From assembly GCF_023525255.1 (NCBI RefSeq), contig NZ_CP073355.1, positions 2,108,001 through 2,172,000 on the forward strand: a stretch of DNA of 64,000 nt. The letters run 5' to 3'. This document shows positions 56,810 to 64,000 of this stretch, piece by piece. The notes beneath the pieces were generated by a model. It saw only the letters and a list, made by a program, of their open reading frames with translations, had not been told where the DNA came from and did no database searches. The DNA comes from Thermospira aquatica. Lineage in GTDB: Bacteria; Spirochaetota; Brevinematia; Brevinematales; Thermospiraceae. Every line of letters begins with the position of its first letter. The first letter of the stretch is position 1. A program made the translations under genes and the position numbers.

Positions 56810-57655
56810 CTACTCACCTATAGTGTTTGTGCCCTCAAAGACAATAGGGTAAGACTCTCCCCCGAAAAACGGCGTATGAATTAGCCTAGCAGCAGCGGTT
56901 GCTACATTCCTCATCAATACTCTCATCATCTCATCCCATCTCTTTCCATTGAAAATATTATGCATCTCAAAATTGTACTTATCTGGCCTCACCTTATATT
57001 GATTGGAACCAACAAGTTCCAATGTGATAGTACCATATACCAATGCCTGGTCAAGCCCCCTCTCAGGATGCGACTCCAAATGAATCTCGGCTTTTCCTTG
57101 TTCATTGAAGTCAGATAGCTTTACTCTGCCCAAGTTTAGACTCTTAATATCTACCTTCAACTTCTCTCCTTTTCCGTTTTTAAACCAGTAAAATGCTTCT
57201 CTTAAAGTAAGTTTCCTGTCCTCATCTGGGCGCCAATCAGGCTCATCTTTCTTTGGCAACATCCACTTCACTGTTTCCACAAAGAAAAATTCAGCAAGAT
57301 CCAGAGGGTTTTTAACCTCCTTGCTAAGATAGAGTCGGCTCTCATGTATTTTTCTCATCTTTTGCTCATTCGTAGTTCTGGACTTATTTTTCATCCCAAC
57401 ACTATTGTCTTTTTTAAAACTCCTCCCGCTTATATATAGCCCATGCGGATTACCCGTCATCGCAAACATCGCTCCAGCCATCGCTACTTCCTCATACTTA
57501 CTCCCGATAACATCAAGCCCAAACCTTGCGCTAAGCAATGCAAGCGTCTTCGTACTCTGTTCATATGCCATCCTCTCCAGCGTTATATCGTCCGCTTCAA
57601 GACCACTTGCAGCAAGCCATGCGTGCTGGTCAAGGTGCAATCCTTCGTGCATCAC
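56810..57655 (-). CDS. toxin-tip module C (5'-truncated), unknown C-terminal domain
   Basis: A 281-residue frame. The first 80 residues match module A almost exactly (MHEGLHLDQHAWLAA, ITLERMAYEQST, KYEEVAMAGAMFAMTGNPHG) including an HExxHxxxH pattern. Sequence then switches to an unrelated C-terminal domain of about 200 residues (VKWMLPKKDEPDWRP, KVRPDKYNFEMHNIF). Homology to module A continues upstream to about 57718 and then stops at an in-frame TAG, so this copy has no natural start. It is followed by its candidate immunity gene. Confidence 0.6.
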   Translation of the reverse strand: MMHEGLHLDQHAWLAASGLEADDITLERMAYEQSTKTLALLSARFGLDVIGSKYEEVAMAGAMFAMTGNPHGLYISGRSFKKDNSVGMKNKSRTTNEQKMRKIHESRLYLSKEVKNPLDLAEFFFVETVKWMLPKKDEPDWRPDEDRKLTLREAFYWFKNGKGEKLKVDIKSLNLGRVKLSDFNEQGKAEIHLESHPERGLDQALVYGTITLELVGSNQYKVRPDKYNFEMHNIFNGKRWDEMMRVLMRNVATAAARLIHTPFFGGESYPIVFEGTNTIGE

Positions 57656-57780
57656 CGTAGCTGTATAATGCGCAAGCTTCGCTCTTAAATCGGCATCATC
57701 GTCCGCTAATACCGCTTCCTACTGTAAAAGAAGAGGCTAGTTTTTCAGTACTATAGTATCACTTTTTATTCCTCTTCCTC

Positions 57781-58491
57781 CTACTTATAAACAAATCGTA
57801 TCATAGATATAGCTGTATGATTGGTTATACCAGGATAAATATCCTCTATAACTAAACGACCAGCCATTCTTTCTCCCAAATATTCTTCGCTGTCTTCTAT
57901 ATTGATTCTTATTCTTTGCCATGCAAGCTCATCTGTTAACTCTGCAATAACTACATATATCAATCTAATCTCGTCTTCCAACACATAGCTGTCGTCATCC
58001 AGACTCTTAGCATAATGAAAAGGAATATGATATAACTCTAATCTTATCCTTTTAGGCCTGTTATATACTTTATATGTTTTCTTACTCTTTGCCCACCCCG
58101 GTAATATATCTATCGCATATGGTAAATGATCTTTCCGCTTTATATCATAACCAGCCAAGTGATAGATACGACACCACAGATAGTCAGTCAAACCATCATC
58201 ACGACTTATCCAGGCTGTTGCTGGATCCTCATCAGCTAACTCCATTATCCTTTTTCCATGAGTTATCTCCCAGGAATTGTATGCATCAACGGCGGGTATC
58301 CTGAGAGTAACTACGCTTATAGCCATTCGCATAATTCCATCCAAAAACTCCTTTTTGGGTTTCGTATTAGGCTCACTTTCGCTTACTATTTTTGTTTCTA
58401 CTATCTTAAGTTCATCTACCTTAAGCTTACTCTCCCCACAGGTTGTAAGATTTAATATTATCATTATCCCTAATATAAACCTTATCTTCAT
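57781..58491 (-). CDS. lipoprotein, candidate immunity to module B
   Basis: A 236-residue protein with lipobox LNLTTC (Cys18), a polar tether, and a beta-rich domain with ADEDPATAWISRDDGLTDYLW, resembling the discoidin/F5-8C-like domain found in spirochaete lipoproteins. It starts 24 bp after module B. A lipid-anchored periplasmic or surface location fits immunity to a protease-type tip; this is inference. Confidence 0.58.
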   Translation of the reverse strand: MKIRFILGIMIILNLTTCGESKLKVDELKIVETKIVSESEPNTKPKKEFLDGIMRMAISVVTLRIPAVDAYNSWEITHGKRIMELADEDPATAWISRDDGLTDYLWCRIYHLAGYDIKRKDHLPYAIDILPGWAKSKKTYKVYNRPKRIRLELYHIPFHYAKSLDDDSYVLEDEIRLIYVVIAELTDELAWQRIRINIEDSEEYLGERMAGRLVIEDIYPGITNHTAISMIRFVYK

Positions 58492-58515
58492 CTTACCTTT
58501 CCCTCCTTTCTGAAC

Positions 58516-60324
58516 TTACTTCCCAAAAAACCACTTTTTCCACAATTGACGAGAAAAATTATCAGCTATATCCATATTTGGCCTCAGTAAAAGAAATACC
58601 CTTCTTCCTACCTCATGTTCATATACCCTATCCCATGGCAGAAAATAGTACGAGGTAAATTCTCGAGTAAACTCATTTGTCTTATCATTCCTCCTGTACA
58701 AATTATCCTCTATATTGTTATATTTGAAATTACCATAGTTCTGCATTGCATACTTAATATACCCTCCGTATGGATCAACTATTATTAAGCCATTCTCTGT
58801 TATCTCCTTGATATATACCATATGCTGTAATCTCTTCTTCATATTATTATCTTCATAAACAAAGTTGAATCTTCCTCCCGCTATGAGTTGATCACCAGGC
58901 TTCATTATTTTATTTTTCAAATAGAGGTAAAATTTTTTTACATCATCAACAGTTGGGTTTCCATTGTTTTTACCATCCCAACTATGAGAAACTTCCGTTC
59001 CATCCTTATAGAACCACTGTCCCTTTTTATAATCCACAGGCTCAATACTTCCACTCGCTAGAGCAAGTTCCACAAGAGTTGAAGGAAATGTCCTTTCATC
59101 TACCCCATACTTACTTTTCAAATATGAACTCATCTCTCTCCTTCTCTCCTCAAGTTCATCCTCTATTTGTCTTTCCTCATTGAAGAACCAAACCGGATCA
59201 TTTATGCTTACTACCTTCCTTAAGTCCTTATTATTCGGCATACTCACAAGTGCTATCGTTAATGCTGTAAGATTACACATTCCATCAGCAATCCTCTTTC
59301 CGTTTTTCCCCCTACTTACATTATTCCTCTGATTCCTTATATCAACCCCCAACTCTTTAATCCATAAATCATTTCCACTTTCCCAGTTAAACAAGCTTAA
59401 ATCCCCTGTCTCAGTCGCATAGGCAATTAAATTTGCAACCTTCGAATACTCACTGCTTCCATCATATACATCTACTCCAAAATTCCTTGCTAGATTATCC
59501 AGTACCATTTTCTGTATCCCCGTAGCTCCAAGCTCCCTCGCATACGCTGTCATCCTATCCTTCCCTACAAGACCAGAATCAATCAATACACCTTCCCTCA
59601 CTACTGTAGAAGTATAAAATAGAAGACCTTCTGCTGTATTCTCCGTAATTGCTTTCTTATTTAGATGTATGGTATCTTCCCCAGCCTCTCCATAATGCCC
59701 TTCCTCTTCAAGGTCAAATAATAAACTTTTCTTCCCATTAATGATATCCATAGAAGTCTTCATACCAAAATCATCCCCACTTAAATATCCCATATTTACA
59801 TAGCTTATCCTCGATAAGCCCTCGTCTCCTCCGTGAACATTCTTATACTGAAAACCTACATAGTTTAAACTTCCTATCGCATCCACAAGGTTAACAAGCC
59901 CAATACCTCCGCTCACATCATTCACTATCTGCCCATCGTGCGTGAATGCCATCCCTACATCACTCGCAAGGCTTATCCTGAAATTCCCTCCCCACGCATA
60001 ATGCACTGCTTCTCCCGCTATACTCCCTATAGTGTTAGCAAAGTTGTTAAGCTTCATCTCATAAAATAGTGATACATTGTTAGTCAACGCCTTGCTCGAT
60101 ATCCTGTCTATAAATGATAAATTGCCATCCGTGTATCTCCCTCCAAGTTCGCCTCCAACCCACCCCCCAACAAAGCCACTTGCAAGTCCCATCGTCGTAC
60201 TTTTCAGTAGATTATACCAGTCATATGCATTCCATTGCCATTGCCATTGCCCATTACTTATGCTATAGCACTTCGTAAACGCCATCAAACCTCCACTTAT
60301 AAACCCTTCCGTCATCTTCTGCAT
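58516..60324 (-). CDS. toxin-tip module B with C39/papain-like C-terminal domain
   Basis: A 602-residue frame. Residues 1-250 are shared with module A at protein and DNA level (GRYTDGNLSFIDR, LNNFANTIGSIAGEAVHYAWG, VGFQYKNVHGGDEGLSRISY). The HExxH site of modules A and C is lost here (VVREGVLID). The C-terminal part has the order Cys350 (DGMCNLTALTIAL), His501 (LQHMVYIKE), Asp517 (LIIVDPYGG), which fits a C39-like cysteine peptidase. Homology to A runs upstream of the ATG (to about 60357) and is then cut by a stop, so this is an orphan cassette without signal peptide. Confidence 0.6.
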   Translation of the reverse strand: MQKMTEGFISGGLMAFTKCYSISNGQWQWQWNAYDWYNLLKSTTMGLASGFVGGWVGGELGGRYTDGNLSFIDRISSKALTNNVSLFYEMKLNNFANTIGSIAGEAVHYAWGGNFRISLASDVGMAFTHDGQIVNDVSGGIGLVNLVDAIGSLNYVGFQYKNVHGGDEGLSRISYVNMGYLSGDDFGMKTSMDIINGKKSLLFDLEEEGHYGEAGEDTIHLNKKAITENTAEGLLFYTSTVVREGVLIDSGLVGKDRMTAYARELGATGIQKMVLDNLARNFGVDVYDGSSEYSKVANLIAYATETGDLSLFNWESGNDLWIKELGVDIRNQRNNVSRGKNGKRIADGMCNLTALTIALVSMPNNKDLRKVVSINDPVWFFNEERQIEDELEERRREMSSYLKSKYGVDERTFPSTLVELALASGSIEPVDYKKGQWFYKDGTEVSHSWDGKNNGNPTVDDVKKFYLYLKNKIMKPGDQLIAGGRFNFVYEDNNMKKRLQHMVYIKEITENGLIIVDPYGGYIKYAMQNYGNFKYNNIEDNLYRRNDKTNEFTREFTSYYFLPWDRVYEHEVGRRVFLLLRPNMDIADNFSRQLWKKWFFGK

Positions 60325-60512
60325 ACCAAATGCCGCAGCTGTACTGAACCAGCCTAAAAATTATACAGCAAAATTTTGCTCCTGTAAAATAGATGATATA
60401 AAATCAACAGGCAAGGTCGCTCGGCCTCCTGCCTCGCTTGCTTCAGTGGAATGCCTGTGAAGTAGGCTTTATTTGCTTCAATGCTTTATGGCTTTGGTGT
60501 GCTTACAGGGAT
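60325..60512. other. spacer upstream of module B
   Basis: Contains the upstream tail of homology to module A, then a 14-bp palindrome AGCAAAATTTTGCT (60367-60380). The rest shows no gene. It separates the immunity candidate of module A from module B. Confidence 0.4.
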
Positions 60513-61697
60513 TTATTCTTCCTTCAAATATATATCTACAACCCAGCCCTTTATTGTATTGCCCTCCTTATCCTTAACGCCTGTGTCTATGTATACCCAA
60601 TAGCCTGTCCTGTCTCCAATCGTAAAAGTAACATCCGACCGTTCGAGTAGCTTTACCCTTGCGCCCTTCTTTAGCTTTAGCAATACAGCCGAGTTTGTAG
60701 AAGCTTCGGAACGCACGTTTACATTGTCGCCGGTGAGGATGTGGTAGTCCTCTTTTTCACAACTATTTACTCCAGAATTAGTTACATTTAGGAGTTTTAA
60801 TTTATTAGTCGATTGAATAGAACTATTAGACTCTTCTTCTATATACACATCTAATATCCATCCCTTTATAGTATCACCATTCTTGTCCTTAATTCCTGTG
60901 TCAACACGAGCCCAATACCCTGTTTTATCCCCAATTTTCTCTTTTTTATCCATCCATTCTAATAACTTTACTTTCGTTCCTCTTTTAAGTTTCAGCAACA
61001 GTTTATCGATAAAGTATATACTTCTTACTGGCACATCATTTCCAATAACCGTATAGTATCCACCTATGTTCAGAGGACATTCTTTTTCTTTTATCCAATT
61101 AGGATAGTCTGCTGAATTTGTCAAAATTTTGGTAGCAAAAGGAGCATATATTTCATCCTCACGAATAAAAAAAGACATCGTATGGTTTCCTAATAAGTAA
61201 ACATTCTCATTTAATAAGCATTGATATATCTGGCCATATAGAGTAGTTTTAGTATCTTCAAAAAAAATAGCCCATATACCATTTGAATATATACGATAAT
61301 AACCCGTATCCTCTGCATCTTCGGAAATTAAAAGCATTTCTTTTTGTATTCTTTTTGCAGGTTTAAAATCATCTATACCTGCTATATATTTTCTCTCTAG
61401 CCAACCTTTTATTTTAGCTGACTCATATGAAAATAAATTGGTAAGATAAGCTCCAATAAAATACCATTCTTCCTTTTTGTTCTCCAAGATAAACTCCCTA
61501 TTGGAAAGAAGAACCACAAACTCAAGAATAGGTATTTTTGTTAACACCGGCGCAAACATACTTGGCTCCCTAAATAATGGAGCTTCAGTAATAATTAAAA
61601 CTGTATTACCATTCAAAGGTCTCATCATACTGTAAAGCTTATCTGCCCCAGAGGCAAACTCTAAAAAGAAACAACACATCAAAATTATCCTTTTCAT
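60513..61697 (-). CDS. exported protein with two SH3b domains, candidate immunity to module A
   Basis: A 394-residue protein with a Sec signal (MKRIILMCCFFLEFASG), an N-terminal region of about 220 residues of unknown fold, and two tandem bacterial SH3 (SH3b) domains: PVRSIYFIDKLLLKLKRGTK...GYWARVDTG...GWILDVYI and NVRSEASTNSAVLLKLKKGARVKLLE...GYWVYIDTG...GWVVDIYL. SH3b domains often bind peptidoglycan. It starts 24 bp after module A, whose end is a predicted peptidoglycan peptidase, so shielding the wall or binding the enzyme is a reasonable guess. Confidence 0.62.
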   Translation of the reverse strand: MKRIILMCCFFLEFASGADKLYSMMRPLNGNTVLIITEAPLFREPSMFAPVLTKIPILEFVVLLSNREFILENKKEEWYFIGAYLTNLFSYESAKIKGWLERKYIAGIDDFKPAKRIQKEMLLISEDAEDTGYYRIYSNGIWAIFFEDTKTTLYGQIYQCLLNENVYLLGNHTMSFFIREDEIYAPFATKILTNSADYPNWIKEKECPLNIGGYYTVIGNDVPVRSIYFIDKLLLKLKRGTKVKLLEWMDKKEKIGDKTGYWARVDTGIKDKNGDTIKGWILDVYIEEESNSSIQSTNKLKLLNVTNSGVNSCEKEDYHILTGDNVNVRSEASTNSAVLLKLKKGARVKLLERSDVTFTIGDRTGYWVYIDTGVKDKEGNTIKGWVVDIYLKEE

Positions 61698-61721
61698 AAA
61701 GTAACTTCTCCTAACTAATAA

Positions 61722-63755
61722 TTAAAATAAAGTAATATGTAAGTGATGTCTATGTAATAGCATATTTTTAAAAGCTCGTGCTATTTCTGGATCACCACCC
61801 AATAACGGAAGCTGTTGTTCCCATGTCATTTGTTCAAATTCAGCTAAAGAAACACCTTGAGGAATTAGATATGTATCATTTACATTCTGCCAAGAGTTTT
61901 GATAGTCATAAATTTTTCCAGGTACTTTACTCTTTAGCCACCACGGATCCAATGCCTGACTTACTCTCGGGTCATTCACCATACTGTTATATACTTCATT
62001 CCTCAACGCCATTGCAGCCGTTGATTGTTGACCTACAGTAGAATTATTGAACCTCACCGTTACACCATTCCTTGTCGCAGCTACTATATCTATTCCTCTT
62101 CCCGACCCATGTGGGCTTGTGGTGCTATTCCTCCACAAACTCGATACCTCCACAGCATCCAGATTTACAGCATGCGCATTATCTATAAGCACAAGCACAG
62201 CTCTCGGATCCATCCCCCCTGTCGCAAGATTAATCGGAGTATTCCCCGTGCCCGCTTTTTGCGCCTGTGGACTAAAATTATATTTCGACATCCTTATCTC
62301 AATTCCATCTACATTAGATATATAATAATTGCCTTTTTTCTCGTAATCCATTAATTGCTCTTTATAAAGCTCTCCCAGTTTTTTAACCTCCGGCTTCACC
62401 ATTTGGTTCTCAATCCACTCACTCACCTTACTTCCTTTTAATGCAGTTGATACAATCCTGAGTAGGGTTAATTTCAATTTTGTTTGATTGATAGCCTTTT
62501 GTTTCTTCATCCTATCACGCTTCTTCCTCTCCTCCTCTTCCTCCTCTGGAGTAGCCCCTGTAGTAGCCTTTGGGTTCTCCCTATCCTGTGTTTGCTGGTC
62601 CGGCGTTTCGCTTCCATACGGCTGCTCTGAAAACGGCAGCTTTCTAGGTTTACTTAAACTCCTCCCGCTTATATATAGCCCATGCGGATTACCCGTCATC
62701 GCAAACATCGCTCCAGCCATCGCTACTTCCTCATACTTACTCCCACCAACACCAAGCCCAAAATTCGCCTGTAGGAGCGCAAGTGTCATCGTGCTCTGAG
62801 CATAGGCCATTCTCTCCAAAGTTATATCGTCCGCTTCAAGACCATTCGCAGCAAGCCATGCATGCTGGTCTAAGTGTAGTCCTTCATGCATCACCGTCGC
62901 TGTATAATGCGCAAGCTTCGCTCGAAGCTCGGCATCATCGTCCGCTAATATCGCTTCCCTGTTTAGATGTATCGTCCTGTTATCCTCTCCTGCATAGCCG
63001 TAGTTGCCCTCCCCTTCAAGGTCAAACTCTATCCTCTTCTTGTTATTTATTACATCAAGCGACGTCTTCATATTCTGCATATCTCCAGAAAGATATCCCA
63101 TATTTACATAGCTTATCCTCGATAAGCCCTCGTCTCCTCCGTGAACATTCTTATACTGAAAACCTACATAGTTTAAACTACCTATCGCATCCACAAGGTT
63201 GACAAGCCCAATCCCTCCGCTTGTGTCATTCACTATCTGCCCATCGTGCGTGAATGCCATCCCTACATCACTCGCAAGGCTTATCCTGAAATTCCCTCCC
63301 CACGCATAATGCACTGCTTCTCCCGCTATACTCCCTATAGTGTTCGCAAAGTTGTTAAGCTTCATACCATAAAATAATGATACATCCTTATCCACTGCCT
63401 TGCTCGCTTTCCTGTCCAAAAATGATAAATTGCCATTGGTGTATGTCCCACCAAGGGCACTACCTATCATACCTGTTGTAAACCCACTAACAAAACCTAT
63501 CATCCCACTTTCAAGAATACTCTTGCCAATAAAACTAGCCCAGTCATCCCTCAGTTTGCCAGCTTTAAAGTCATACACCTTCGCCCCAACCATAAAAGAG
63601 CTCTCTACTACACTCTCTGTCATCCTCTGCACACCCATCTCTATACCTACAGTAAACCAGTTGTTCCCACCAAATATATTCCCAGCCCAGCTACCAGCCC
63701 AGCTGCCTACCATCCTACCAACACCAAAGTCGGTATTAAGGTAGGCGGCGGTCAC
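61722..63755 (-). CDS. toxin-tip module A with M15-type peptidoglycan peptidase end
   Basis: A 677-residue frame from a GTG. Residues 1-370 are the shared region: Gly-rich hydrophobic start, LNNFANTIGSIAGEAVHYAWG, and the zincin-like H290-E291-x-x-H294-x3-H298. A Pro/Glu/Lys linker (375-420) leads to a C-terminal domain with SSLWRNSTTSPHGSGRGIDI (H549, D556) and LLHRHHLHITLF (H671, H673), the SxHxxGxAxD and HxH pattern of M15 metallopeptidases that cut peptidoglycan stem peptides. There is no signal peptide; the frame is open a few codons upstream and then stops at TAG, so it too looks like a displaced cassette. Confidence 0.65.
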   Translation of the reverse strand: MTAAYLNTDFGVGRMVGSWAGSWAGNIFGGNNWFTVGIEMGVQRMTESVVESSFMVGAKVYDFKAGKLRDDWASFIGKSILESGMIGFVSGFTTGMIGSALGGTYTNGNLSFLDRKASKAVDKDVSLFYGMKLNNFANTIGSIAGEAVHYAWGGNFRISLASDVGMAFTHDGQIVNDTSGGIGLVNLVDAIGSLNYVGFQYKNVHGGDEGLSRISYVNMGYLSGDMQNMKTSLDVINNKKRIEFDLEGEGNYGYAGEDNRTIHLNREAILADDDAELRAKLAHYTATVMHEGLHLDQHAWLAANGLEADDITLERMAYAQSTMTLALLQANFGLGVGGSKYEEVAMAGAMFAMTGNPHGLYISGRSLSKPRKLPFSEQPYGSETPDQQTQDRENPKATTGATPEEEEEERKKRDRMKKQKAINQTKLKLTLLRIVSTALKGSKVSEWIENQMVKPEVKKLGELYKEQLMDYEKKGNYYISNVDGIEIRMSKYNFSPQAQKAGTGNTPINLATGGMDPRAVLVLIDNAHAVNLDAVEVSSLWRNSTTSPHGSGRGIDIVAATRNGVTVRFNNSTVGQQSTAAMALRNEVYNSMVNDPRVSQALDPWWLKSKVPGKIYDYQNSWQNVNDTYLIPQGVSLAEFEQMTWEQQLPLLGGDPEIARAFKNMLLHRHHLHITLF

Positions 63756-63787
63756 GCTAGCAAGGGTGGTAGTCTAACCCTCCTCCC

Positions 63788-63817
63788 TCAAGGGGGACTG
63801 AAGCTAGTCCCCCTTGA
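63788..63817. repeat. perfect 12-bp stem-loop
   Basis: TCAAGGGGGACT and AGTCCCCCTTGA around the loop GAAGCT. Very stable for this genome. It lies upstream of module A in a stretch (63756-64000) with no gene I can support. No clear U-run follows on either strand, so it is not a typical terminator. Confidence 0.6.
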
Positions 63818-63912
63818 AACCCCCACTCCGCCCCTTGCGCGGTTTCTTTTACTTTTTTTCTTACCCCTTGTGAGCTGGAGGTTTTTCTTTTAGCTTTGTT
63901 TTTTCTTCTACC

Positions 63913-63946
63913 GTCACGGCGAATACATCCTTGTATTGGCCGTGAC
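63913..63946. repeat. 14-bp stem-loop with one mismatch pair
   Basis: GTCACGGC-G-AATACA, loop TCCT, TGTATT-G-GCCGTGAC: 8 plus 6 paired bases around a G/G mismatch. A smaller hairpin, GCCACA-TCC-TGTGGC, follows at 63953-63967. Both have TCC at the loop. Possible repeat or recombination site upstream of the module. Confidence 0.5.
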
Positions 63947-64000
63947 TTTCTCGCCACATCCTGTGGCTCGGATATTGGTCTTACCATACCTTTTTTCTTC

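Noticed and set aside
60367-60380. AGCAAAATTTTGCT palindrome as an operator
   Set aside because: AT-rich 14-bp palindromes are expected by chance in such sequence, and it lies in a degenerate cassette border without a promoter.
63757-63987. 76-codon frame on the minus strand at the right edge
   Set aside because: Highly basic, repeat-rich composition spanning the two hairpins and out of frame with module A; more likely non-coding.
1-64000. tRNA, rRNA genes or CRISPR arrays
   Set aside because: I looked for T-loop-like GGTTCGAATCC patterns and regularly spaced repeats and found none; the only tandem repeats are the LRR codons and the REP-like units.

Overview
The window comes from a diderm, fairly AT-rich bacterium. 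Outer-membrane biogenesis genes (bamA, tamB, a Skp-like chaperone, a LolA-like protein, several predicted barrels), CHASE2 adenylate cyclases, SDS22-type leucine-rich repeats, TatT-like and LPP20-like envelope proteins suggest a spirochaete, perhaps of the Brevinematales type. No rRNA or marker phylogeny is available here, so this is inference. I saw no tRNA, rRNA or CRISPR array.

Layout. Positions 1-5.7 kb: end of a membrane-anchored protein, ftsW, a predicted outer-membrane protein, then a forward run apt-secG-ispD-lipoprotein-M20 peptidase. 5.7-8.5 kb: one leucine-rich-repeat gene cut in two by an IS256-family element with an exact 8-bp target duplication. 8.6-17 kb: a cytosolic sensor kinase, then an operon of glycogen branching enzyme glgB and two CHASE2 adenylate cyclases whose active sites are damaged in complementary ways. 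17-29.6 kb (minus): an eight-gene envelope operon, LPP20-like lipoprotein-tamB-bamA-skp-aroB-PHP phosphatase-cca-TatT-like protein. 29.6-31.7 kb: an AT-rich restriction-modification islet next to an IS end remnant. 31.8-41.2 kb: GH57 branching enzyme, Pif1-WYL helicase, ychF, a transglutaminase/TPR protein, homoserine dehydrogenase. 39.4-45.7 kb (minus): an envelope operon of one ABC ATPase, three FtsX-type permeases, a LolA-like protein and an outer-membrane protein. 45.8-53.5 kb: a DD35E insertion sequence, uvrC, a TonB-like protein, a methyltransferase, then a decayed cluster of two IS types.

53.5-64 kb (minus) is the accessory part. Four long open frames end in different C-terminal domains. 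Three of them share an upstream region, and three are followed at 17-24 bp by an unrelated gene whose product has a signal peptide, lipobox or N-terminal membrane helix. One end carries an M15-type peptidoglycan peptidase signature, two carry papain/C39-like signatures, and one is unknown. I read this as an array of displaced polymorphic-toxin tips with envelope-located immunity proteins. No complete toxin or export domain lies in the window.

The three most interesting points are: (1) the complementary pair of class III cyclases, predicted to form one active site as an obligate heterodimer; (2) three IS left ends that each sit exactly 5 bp from the -35 box of a good sigma70-type promoter, suggesting promoter-directed insertion; (3) the toxin-tip/immunity array, one module of which was cut by an IS256 element just before its predicted catalytic Asp.
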